A stretch of 39,698 bases of DNA. Origin: JBDSYA01 sp039925865. Lineage in GTDB: Bacteria > Bacteroidota > Ignavibacteria > Tepidaquicellales > Tepidaquicellaceae. The stretch covers positions 1-39,698 of the forward strand of contig JBDSYA010000121.1 in NCBI GenBank assembly GCA_039925865.1, read 5' to 3'. How positions within the stretch are numbered: position 1 is the stretch's first letter; each line of letters opens with the position of its first letter. The translations under genes were made by a program, and so were the position numbers. The notes under the pieces were generated by a model, which saw nothing but the letters and a program-made list of their open reading frames with translations, had not been told where the DNA came from and did not search any database. This document shows positions 23,240 through 30,194 of this stretch, piece by piece.

Positions 23240-24703
23240 ATGCTTGAAAAAATTAAAACTCTATCTAAAGATACTCTGATTTACGGAACAAACACTATCA
23301 TTGGAAGATTTTTAGGTTTTTTCTTAGTCCCGTTTTATACAAACCGGTTTATTCCGGAGGAATATGGAATTATTGCAATTATATACGCATATATTGCAAT
23401 GCTGAATGTTTTTTTTTCAATAGGACTTGAATCCGGTTACATGAAGTTTTCCTCTACTCTTGAAGTAGGAAACCAAAAAGAAAATTTTTCAAATCCCTTT
23501 TTACTTTTACTTTCTAATTCTTTGGTGCTGTCAGCACTTCTGTATTTTCTTGCCGATCCTCTCACTTACGTCTTCCAGATTGATCTGAAATATGCTATAC
23601 TCATCCGCTATACAGCTTTCATATTATTCTTCGATGCAATAGTGCTCATTCAGTTTGCTTACCTGAGATTGCATAACAAAGCAAAAACGTTTGTATTAAT
23701 TAAGATCTCAAATATTGTAATAAACGTATTTCTGAATATCATATTGATCTCATATTTTGACATGGGAATTGAAGCTGTATTCATCAGCAATCTCATTGCA
23801 TCCGTCATTACTTTTTTGATGCTGATCCCCGTGTTATCAAAAAATCTTACATTTAGTATCAATAAGGATCTTATCAAACAAATTCTTAAGTTTTCGATAC
23901 CGATTATTCCTGCAGGAATTGCAGCAAACATAATTCAGACTATCAGCCGTCCTATTTTAAAATATATCACCGACGACTCGGTGGTGGGAATTTATCAGGC
24001 GAGTTTTCGTCTCGGTATCCTGATGATGCTGATCGTATCAATGTTTGAATTTGCATGGAGACCGTTCTTTTTGAATAACGCAAAAGATCCTGACGCAAAA
24101 CGAATTTTCTCTAAAGTCCTTACTCTATTCATTATCTTCACATCTCTTATCTTTCTTGTAGCTTCTGTATTTATCGAAGATATTGTAAAGGTGAAACTTC
24201 CTTCCGATATTTATCTTATTGGTAAAGCATATTGGGGAGGTTTGAACATTGTCCCGATAATATTATTCTCTTATTTGCTTTACGGAGTTTACATAAATTT
24301 CATGGCGGGAATTTATATTGAAAAGAAAACCAAATACCTGCCTTTGATAACAGGAGCCGGAGCCCTGGCAAATATATTTTTTAATTTTATTCTCATTCCC
24401 AAGTATTCATATACAGGAGCTGCCGTCGCTACATTGATAAGTTATTTTATAATGATGCTTGGCATTTATTTTATTTCTCAAAAATATTATCCCGTCCGTT
24501 ATGAATATAAAAAAATCGGAATAATATTTTTAATTCTGGGAGTTATTACTGCACTTTATTATTTTCTTATGACAATGGTTTCAATTCCATGGTATTTAAA
24601 GATCCTCTTTCCATTGTGTTTTATTTTACTGATAATCTCATTGAAAATAATCAATGTCGATTCTTTGAAAGAATTAGTTAAGAATAAATCCAAGCTTTCA
24701 TAA
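23240..24703 (+). CDS. Polysaccharide flippase (oligosaccharide flippase / Wzx-like, MATE-MOP superfamily)
   Basis: A 487-residue integral membrane protein with about 14 hydrophobic helices. The N-terminus LSKDTLIYGTNTIIGRFLGFFLVPFYTN is the typical first-helix motif of Wzx-type flippases (start 'YGxGxxxxxxxxFLLxPxYTR'). A second family block is FSIPIIPAGIAANI at about residue 215. These proteins move lipid-linked sugar units across the inner membrane during capsule, O-antigen or exopolysaccharide synthesis. No glycosyltransferases or polymerase are adjacent, so the product is unknown. It is followed 51 bp later by lexA. Confidence 0.88.
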   Translation: MLEKIKTLSKDTLIYGTNTIIGRFLGFFLVPFYTNRFIPEEYGIIAIIYAYIAMLNVFFSIGLESGYMKFSSTLEVGNQKENFSNPFLLLLSNSLVLSALLYFLADPLTYVFQIDLKYAILIRYTAFILFFDAIVLIQFAYLRLHNKAKTFVLIKISNIVINVFLNIILISYFDMGIEAVFISNLIASVITFLMLIPVLSKNLTFSINKDLIKQILKFSIPIIPAGIAANIIQTISRPILKYITDDSVVGIYQASFRLGILMMLIVSMFEFAWRPFFLNNAKDPDAKRIFSKVLTLFIIFTSLIFLVASVFIEDIVKVKLPSDIYLIGKAYWGGLNIVPIILFSYLLYGVYINFMAGIYIEKKTKYLPLITGAGALANIFFNFILIPKYSYTGAAVATLISYFIMMLGIYFISQKYYPVRYEYKKIGIIFLILGVITALYYFLMTMVSIPWYLKILFPLCFILLIISLKIINVDSLKELVKNKSKLS

Positions 24704-24720
24704 GTAACTCAAAAATTCTA

Positions 24721-24749
24721 TTGACACTATTATCTATTTATGCCATATT
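24721..24749 (+). promoter_or_regulatory. Possible sigma-70-like promoter of lexA
   Basis: TTGACA (24721-24726), 17-bp spacer, CATATT (24744-24749). If used, transcription would start at about the ATG at 24755, giving a leaderless lexA mRNA. I see no clear LexA-box palindrome here. Confidence 0.25.
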
Positions 24750-24754
24750 GATTT

Positions 24755-25381
24755 ATGGATAAACTTACAACTAAACAGCAAAGGATTCTTAATTACATCG
24801 AAAAGCACAGGATCGAACACACTTACCCACCGACATTAAAAGAGATCGGCGAAAAATTTAAAATCACTATTGGTACCGTACAGGATCATATCTTTGCGTT
24901 GCAAAAGAAGGGTTATCTTGAAAGAAAGAAAGATATTGCAAGAGGATTTAAAGTAATTAAATCAGATGAGGAAAAAGCTTTTGAGAAAATGAAATCTGAT
25001 GTTAATCTTATACCTTTATATGGTAATGTTGCAGCCGGAGAGCCGATCTTCGCAAGTGATAATGTCCAGGGTTATGTCACCATGGAAAAAAATACTAAAG
25101 GTCATAAAATTCATTTTGCATTAAAGGTGAAAGGTGAAAGTATGATCGATTCGGGAATTTATGACGGTGATATCGTAATTGTCAGGAAACAGGACACTGC
25201 AGAAGACGGGGAGATCGTTATTGCACTGCTTGACGATGAAGCAACTGTGAAAACTCTTCGCAATAAAAAAATTAATGCTTATCTTGAAGCCTCCAATTCA
25301 AAGTATAAAGCTATAATTAACAGACCGTTTCAGATTATCGGGAAGGTGATCGAGCTGAGAAGAGAGTATAGTGCATTGTAA
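24755..25381 (+). CDS. lexA: LexA repressor
   Basis: SOS-response repressor and self-cleaving protease, 208 residues. The N-terminal winged helix-turn-helix (about 1-68) starts with LTTKQQRILNYIEKH and has PPTLKEIGEKF. The C-terminal S24 peptidase domain has the Ala-Gly cleavage site in NVAAGEPIF (A94-G95), the catalytic Ser129 in VKGESMIDSGI and Lys166 in DDEATVKTL. All self-cleavage residues are present, so RecA-stimulated inactivation is expected. The recognition helix (ITIGTVQDHIFALQ) differs from the enterobacterial one, so the operator is probably different. Its stop codon lies inside a hairpin shared with the convergent higA. Confidence 0.96.
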   Translation: MDKLTTKQQRILNYIEKHRIEHTYPPTLKEIGEKFKITIGTVQDHIFALQKKGYLERKKDIARGFKVIKSDEEKAFEKMKSDVNLIPLYGNVAAGEPIFASDNVQGYVTMEKNTKGHKIHFALKVKGESMIDSGIYDGDIVIVRKQDTAEDGEIVIALLDDEATVKTLRNKKINAYLEASNSKYKAIINRPFQIIGKVIELRREYSAL

Positions 25382-25400
25382 ACTATTTATAGTTTACAAT
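25375..25400. terminator. Hairpin shared by the convergent lexA and higA stop codons
   Basis: 11-bp perfect inverted repeat: ATTGTAAACTA (25375-25385) and TAGTTTACAAT (25390-25400) with a 4-nt loop. Both the lexA stop (25379-25381) and the higA stop (25383-25385) lie in the left arm. Followed by TTTTG on the + strand. Probably a bidirectional terminator or 3'-end stabiliser. AT-rich, so strength is uncertain. Confidence 0.55.
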
Positions 25401-25760
25401 TTTGTAATCTCTCACAAGTGATTCCAGAGGGATACTTAATTTTTCATTAAGTGTTCGTATCATAGGCAAAGATAGTTTCCGCTTCTTGTTAAGAATTTCA
25501 GACACTCTGCTTTTATATCCAAGATATTCAGACAAGTCATTTTGTGTTAATCCTAATGTTTCCATTCTAAACTTTATTGCTTCCACAGGATTTGGCAATT
25601 CAATCTTAAATTTTTCATCCTCATACTTTTCAACAAGTATCGAAAGTATTTCAAGCTCGTCCGATTCTTTGGTATTCGGCTTACAATCCTTTTGCATTAA
25701 ATTGTAAATTCTATCTAATGCAGATTCATACTGCTTTTTGGTTTTAATTGGTTTTAACAT
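25383..25760 (-). CDS. higA: HigA-family antitoxin (XRE helix-turn-helix)
   Basis: A 125-residue antitoxin and autorepressor. The N-terminal part (1-60) is acidic and helical (ESALDRIYNLMQ to LSILVEKYEDEK) and would wrap the toxin. The C-terminal HTH (about 65-115) is the XRE type: METLGLTQNDLSEYLGYKSRVSEILNKKRKLSLPMIRTL. This long N-terminal, late-HTH layout is that of HigA/YgjM-type antitoxins. It follows higB with a 17-bp overlap (25744-25760), the toxin-first order normal for higBA, so the two are translationally coupled. It probably binds the palindrome at 26085. Confidence 0.9.
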   Translation of the reverse strand: MLKPIKTKKQYESALDRIYNLMQKDCKPNTKESDELEILSILVEKYEDEKFKIELPNPVEAIKFRMETLGLTQNDLSEYLGYKSRVSEILNKKRKLSLPMIRTLNEKLSIPLESLVRDYKIVNYK

Positions 25761-26055
25761 ATTTTAATTTAGCTACATTAATTTTATCATAATTAGAGTG
25801 AGTGCCGATCCATACTACGAAAACTATTTTTAAATTATATTCAATGGCAGCGACTAATCTGTAATCATTTCCTTTAATATTAAAGACAACTCTTTTAGTA
25901 TTAATAACTGAAGCATTTCTAAAATGCTGTTTCAATTCATTATGATTCTTCCATCGTGCATTCTTAACTTCATAATGCCATGCTTTTAATGGTTGTTCAG
26001 AAGCATTATGGTTTTTCCAAAAATCTTTCAATAATTTTTTAGAAATGATCCTCAT
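25744..26055 (-). CDS. higB: HigB-family mRNA interferase toxin
   Basis: A 103-residue toxin of the HigB family (RelE-like fold), which cleaves mRNA on the ribosome. Diagnostic segments are the N-terminal helix region ending EVKNARWKNHNEL, then VFNIKGNDYRLVAAIEYN and a C-terminal VVWIGTHSNYDKI, close to the family's 'GTHxEYDxI' end. No truncation is seen. The gene overlaps higA by 17 bp and is transcribed first. A candidate operator lies 30 bp upstream. TA pairs often mark accessory inserts, but no integrase or flanking repeats are nearby. Confidence 0.9.
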   Translation of the reverse strand: MRIISKKLLKDFWKNHNASEQPLKAWHYEVKNARWKNHNELKQHFRNASVINTKRVVFNIKGNDYRLVAAIEYNLKIVFVVWIGTHSNYDKINVAKLKYVKTN

Positions 26056-26084
26056 TTAATTTAGCACCTGCAATATAGCAAAAG

Positions 26085-26099
26085 TTACCAATATGGTAA
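26085..26099. promoter_or_regulatory. Candidate HigA operator palindrome
   Basis: TTACCA-ATA-TGGTAA, a perfect 6-bp inverted repeat with a 3-bp centre, placed 30 bp upstream of the higB ATG. Position and symmetry fit an autorepressor site for a dimeric XRE antitoxin. Not seen elsewhere in the regions I checked. Confidence 0.45.
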
Positions 26100-26191
26100 A
26101 TATAAATATATGGGATATTGTAAATTGGGAATATTAAATAAATTACATCTAAATACTTTAATGAAGTTAAACCGGAGTTTATAAATCCTCT

Positions 26192-26211
26192 TTGGAATTA
26201 CTTGATTCCAA
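26192..26211 (-). terminator. Hairpin over the purB stop codon, possible terminator
   Basis: TTGGAAT (26192-26198) and ATTCCAA (26205-26211) form a 7-bp stem with a 6-nt loop covering the purB stop (26198-26200). There is no clear T run on the minus strand afterwards, so this is a weak call. Confidence 0.3.
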
Positions 26212-27493
26212 CTCTTCCAAATATAAAATCCACATTCTTCTTCGACTTTTCATAATTGAAAATATCTTTCAACTCTTTATCAGATAAGTATTTCATTACT
26301 TCTTTATCTTCTTTCAGCAATTTCAAAAAACTGATCTTCTCTTTCCAGCACTTCATTGCAACAGTCTGAACTATCTTATAAGCCTGTTCCCGTTTCATTT
26401 TCTTTTCGATCAGCTTTAATAAAACTGTCTGTGAAAATACTAAACCATTTGTCAGCTCAAGATTCTTTTTTATATTATCTTCATTCACAACGAGATTATC
26501 TATCAGCTTTGTAAATTGTGTGAGCATGTAATTCATTAATATTGTTGAATCCGGAATTACAATTCTTTCAACTGAAGAATGACTTATATCGCGTTCATGC
26601 CAAAGAGAAATATTTTCAAATGAAGCCATCGCATTTCCTCTGATGACTCTTGCCATGCCGGAAAGACGCTCACAAGTAATAGGATTTTTTTTGTGAGGCA
26701 TTGCCGATGAACCTTTTTGGCCTGAAGAAAAATATTCTTCAAGCTCTAGTGTTTCCGTTTTCTGAAGATGCCTGATCTCTGTTGTAAATTTCTCAATTGA
26801 AGAAGCTATTATTGCAAGGGTTGACATGTATTCCGCATGCCGGTCACGCTGAAGTATCTGTGTGGAAATATTAGCAGTTTTTAAATTGAGTTTTTTACAT
26901 ACATGTTTTTCAACTTCAGGAGAAATGTGCTCATAAGTTCCAACCGCACCGGAGATCTGTCCAACGGATATTATTTCAACAGCTCTTTTCCATCTTTCAA
27001 TATTGCGGTTCATCTCATCAAGCCAAAGCGCAAATTTTAAACCGAGAGTTATTGGTTCAGCATGTACACCGTGTGTTCTTCCGATCATTGTAAGGTATTT
27101 ATACTTCTTTGCTTTTTTAAGAAGTTCTGTATTTACTTCGATAAGATCTTTTAAAATAATTGAACCTGCCTGTTTCATCTGAACAGAAAGGGCAGTATCG
27201 ATCACATCCGAGCTTGTCATTCCTAAATGTATAAATCTAGAATCCATTCCCACATATTCACCAACATTTGTGAGAAAAGCTATTACATCATGTTTTACTT
27301 CATCTTCGATTTTTAAGATCCTGCCAACATTAAATTTTGCCTTCTTCCGTATATTTTTCAAAGAAGCCAGTGGTACTAAACCTAAATTTGATTGTGCTTC
27401 CGTTGCCAGTATTTCTATTTCCAGCCATACTTTAAATTTATTCTCATCTGACCATATTGAAGACATTTCATCTAGTGAATAGCGTTGAATCAT
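26198..27493 (-). CDS. purB: Adenylosuccinate lyase
   Basis: Catalyses two fumarate-releasing steps in purine synthesis: SAICAR to AICAR and adenylosuccinate to AMP. The 431-residue protein starts with IQRYSLDEMSSIWSDENKF, matching the short-form (Bacillus-type) PurB. Conserved regions of the fumarase/aspartase superfamily are all present: HLGMTSSDVIDT (89-100), GRTHGVHAEPIT with His141, and the signature GSSAMPHKKNP (261-271) with its mobile catalytic Ser. It acts as a cytoplasmic homotetramer. The gene lies 105 bp downstream of the PP2C gene in the same direction and may have its own promoter. Confidence 0.96.
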   Translation of the reverse strand: MIQRYSLDEMSSIWSDENKFKVWLEIEILATEAQSNLGLVPLASLKNIRKKAKFNVGRILKIEDEVKHDVIAFLTNVGEYVGMDSRFIHLGMTSSDVIDTALSVQMKQAGSIILKDLIEVNTELLKKAKKYKYLTMIGRTHGVHAEPITLGLKFALWLDEMNRNIERWKRAVEIISVGQISGAVGTYEHISPEVEKHVCKKLNLKTANISTQILQRDRHAEYMSTLAIIASSIEKFTTEIRHLQKTETLELEEYFSSGQKGSSAMPHKKNPITCERLSGMARVIRGNAMASFENISLWHERDISHSSVERIVIPDSTILMNYMLTQFTKLIDNLVVNEDNIKKNLELTNGLVFSQTVLLKLIEKKMKREQAYKIVQTVAMKCWKEKISFLKLLKEDKEVMKYLSDKELKDIFNYEKSKKNVDFIFGRVGIK

Positions 27494-27598
27494 TTCGATT
27501 TAAGATTTTTGATTTATGATTTTAAATTTTATAATCTCAGAATTGTATTGGAAGATTTTTAAACTTCTTTTGGGATGTTCAAATAATTCCTAATTGCT

Positions 27599-30118
27599 TT
27601 ACGATTTAGCTTTGATCTTAGTGACTACCAGAGTGATATCATCATTTTGTTCGGCACTTCCCCTGAAATTATTAACAGAAGAAATTATTTCTTTCTGAAT
27701 TAACGAACACGCATACTGTCTGTTGTCATAGATTATGTCAATTATTTTATCAGTTCCAAACTCATCACGGTTTTTATTCATCGCTTCCGTCAAACCGTCT
27801 GAATAAAATACAAACATATTATCTTCGGCTATACTTATTTCGGTTTCTTCAAGATTGTCATCAAAAAACTTTTCACTTTCCAGACCCAGTCCCATACCTT
27901 TGTTTTTTAGTAAATTGAGTTTACCATTCACAGAATAAATAACAGGATTGTGGCCGGCCCTGCATATCTTCACCGTCATTTTTTCCATGTCAAATAATGC
28001 TACTATGGTAGTTATAAAAGATCTTCTATCAATCTTCTGATGGATCTGTTTATTGACCTCAATAAGTATCTCTTTAGGTGTTTGAAATATACTAGCCGCA
28101 AACTGAATCATTGCCTGAACCTTTGACATATATATTGCAGCAGGAATTCCTTTGCCGGATACATCTGCAACTATTACAAGCATTTTTGTTTCACTCAATT
28201 TGATACAATCATAAAAGTCACCGCCGATTACTTTTGCCGGATTATAAAAACCTGATATTTCCATACCCTTGATAGTATTTATAAATTGCGGAAGCAGTCC
28301 CATCTGGATTTTCCGGGCGATCTGCAATTCTTCTTCTATCTTTTGCTTAGAAATTTTTTCCTTTTGCAGTCTTGAATTTTCAAATGAGATGACAGCCTGT
28401 GATGCAAGTGTTTTCAAAAGATCGATGTCTTCGTCTGAATATGCTTTACCGGATGGTTTCTCTCCGAAGTTCATTGCCCCGATCAGATTGTCCTTTATAT
28501 ATATTGGAATGGATAATACAAAAGTTTCATTGCGGATAATATCTTTTTGATCCTGGGTAAGATCCAGCTCCTGTAAGTAGATATCATTCAGTAATTTCGG
28601 TTCTTTGTTGTTTTTGAACAAAGCTGAAAATGCATCATTATATCCGTCGCTTTTATGTATTATTTTCTCATTGCCTGTGTTTTTTTCATATTCGCCCTGC
28701 AGTATTTTATAATATTCAATATCTTTAAACCATACATTGAGATTATCGATACCCATTGTTTCCTTTACTGATGTTCCTATTTTTTCAATGACTTTGCGCA
28801 TGTTATCAAGGTAGGGAAGTTCTTCGGAAAACAGAAGAAGTGACTTTCTGTAATTATACCTTTCGCGGTAAAATTGTTTATCAACAAATTCTTTGGCTTT
28901 CTTATTTACAAAATCAAAACTGAAAGTGACAATAATGATTAACGCAATGGTAAGCATTTGCTTATTCTGCGGCATTATCTGGCTAAGGATAGAATCAAGC
29001 ACCAGCACAAGCAGCAGATACATCCCGACAATAAAAGCTGTAATAATTCCAAAGACCAAACCCTTTTTAATAATGAATACTGTATCGAGTATTCTGTACT
29101 TAAATATTGAATATCCAATAGACATAGGAATAGCAAGTACAAGAGCAATAGGAGAAAATACTAACGGGTTTACAAGAAATACAAAACCAAAATAAATACC
29201 TGCAAAGATGGTGTATGCAAAACCGACCCCTCCAAGCAAAAATCCATACAGAATTATTGATAGTGGCTTTCTTAAATTAGTTTCTTTTAACTTTCTGTAT
29301 GAGTTAATGAATAGAGTTATCCCCGCAGCTAAATATAAAATGGGGATAATCGTTTTAACAGTTGAGGTAATTTCGAAATTATTATAACTGCGGGTCAATA
29401 AAAACAATAGATTGGTGACAATGACAAATAAATAGATAAATGTCAGAAGCTTTTTCCTGTTCTTAAATTCGTATTTAATAGGATATGTAAGAAAGAAATG
29501 TATGAACAGCGGGAAAAATAATATGCTGCCAAGATTAATATTAAAAAAATAGAAAAAATTTTGTGTTGATGCATTTATCGATCCTCCGTTAGCATTAAAG
29601 ACAAGTACCGCTGCACAACCCAGAAAAAAGAAAAGCTGCGAAGTAAGCTCTTTCGGTTTTGAATAACCAACCAGAAAGCCATTTAAAAGAAATCCAAATC
29701 CTAAAAGCAGAAAAATATATGAAGTGATATTGAAAAGTTTATAAACCTCAATCTTAAAATTTAATATCTGGTTATCACGAAGAATGGTATAATCTATTAA
29801 TTCATTTCCAAACGAATTTAGGATTTTCGTTGCTTCAGATGACTCCTTAAATTTAATGCCGTTAATAGCAAGTAAGAGATCGCCATTCTTCAGACCTGCC
29901 TGATCAGCGGTTCCGCCGGGAATAATCTTGTCAATAAATAATCCCTGATTAACTTTATTGCCGTTAAATTCCTGGACCCAGAGACAGTCATCGGTTGTGA
30001 ATCTTTCAAACACCAAAGTCATAACGGAAACATAGGATCCAAAAGCAACACAATACAGTGCAATGAAAGTAAATATTACTCTCAAAGTTCCTTCGCGGAA
30101 TTTGTTAAGGAATTTCAA
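27599..30118 (-). CDS. Membrane sensor PP2C/SpoIIE serine phosphatase with PDZ and GAF domains
   Basis: An 839-residue multidomain signalling protein. TM1 is at about 12-34. A PDZ domain follows (about 55-125: FIDKIIPGGTADQAGLKNGD) and should face the periplasm. Further membrane helices run from about 130 to 405, including FKYRILDTVFIIKKGLVFG, a motif of 7TM-type sensor kinases. A cytoplasmic GAF domain spans about 430-585 (IPIYIKDNLIGAMNFGE). The helical linker LQIARKIQMGLLP leads into the SpoIIE phosphatase, with metal-binding Asp residues in GGDFYD (634) and ADVSGKGIPAA (652) and a terminal EQNDDITLVV. Such RsbU-type enzymes dephosphorylate anti-anti-sigma factors; no partner is encoded here. 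The start is a TTG; no ATG is available. Confidence 0.85.
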   Translation of the reverse strand: MKFLNKFREGTLRVIFTFIALYCVAFGSYVSVMTLVFERFTTDDCLWVQEFNGNKVNQGLFIDKIIPGGTADQAGLKNGDLLLAINGIKFKESSEATKILNSFGNELIDYTILRDNQILNFKIEVYKLFNITSYIFLLLGFGFLLNGFLVGYSKPKELTSQLFFFLGCAAVLVFNANGGSINASTQNFFYFFNINLGSILFFPLFIHFFLTYPIKYEFKNRKKLLTFIYLFVIVTNLLFLLTRSYNNFEITSTVKTIIPILYLAAGITLFINSYRKLKETNLRKPLSIILYGFLLGGVGFAYTIFAGIYFGFVFLVNPLVFSPIALVLAIPMSIGYSIFKYRILDTVFIIKKGLVFGIITAFIVGMYLLLVLVLDSILSQIMPQNKQMLTIALIIIVTFSFDFVNKKAKEFVDKQFYRERYNYRKSLLLFSEELPYLDNMRKVIEKIGTSVKETMGIDNLNVWFKDIEYYKILQGEYEKNTGNEKIIHKSDGYNDAFSALFKNNKEPKLLNDIYLQELDLTQDQKDIIRNETFVLSIPIYIKDNLIGAMNFGEKPSGKAYSDEDIDLLKTLASQAVISFENSRLQKEKISKQKIEEELQIARKIQMGLLPQFINTIKGMEISGFYNPAKVIGGDFYDCIKLSETKMLVIVADVSGKGIPAAIYMSKVQAMIQFAASIFQTPKEILIEVNKQIHQKIDRRSFITTIVALFDMEKMTVKICRAGHNPVIYSVNGKLNLLKNKGMGLGLESEKFFDDNLEETEISIAEDNMFVFYSDGLTEAMNKNRDEFGTDKIIDIIYDNRQYACSLIQKEIISSVNNFRGSAEQNDDITLVVTKIKAKS

Positions 30119-30194
30119 AATCCTGAAATGAATTTTAAATGTGTTTTAAAAATAGTTACGAGAGTTAAATTTTTATGTTTCTAATTTAGAACAC

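Noticed and set aside
25383..26055. lexA-higBA region as part of a mobile island
   Set aside because: No integrase, transposase, tRNA or flanking direct repeat is visible and base composition looks the same as around it.
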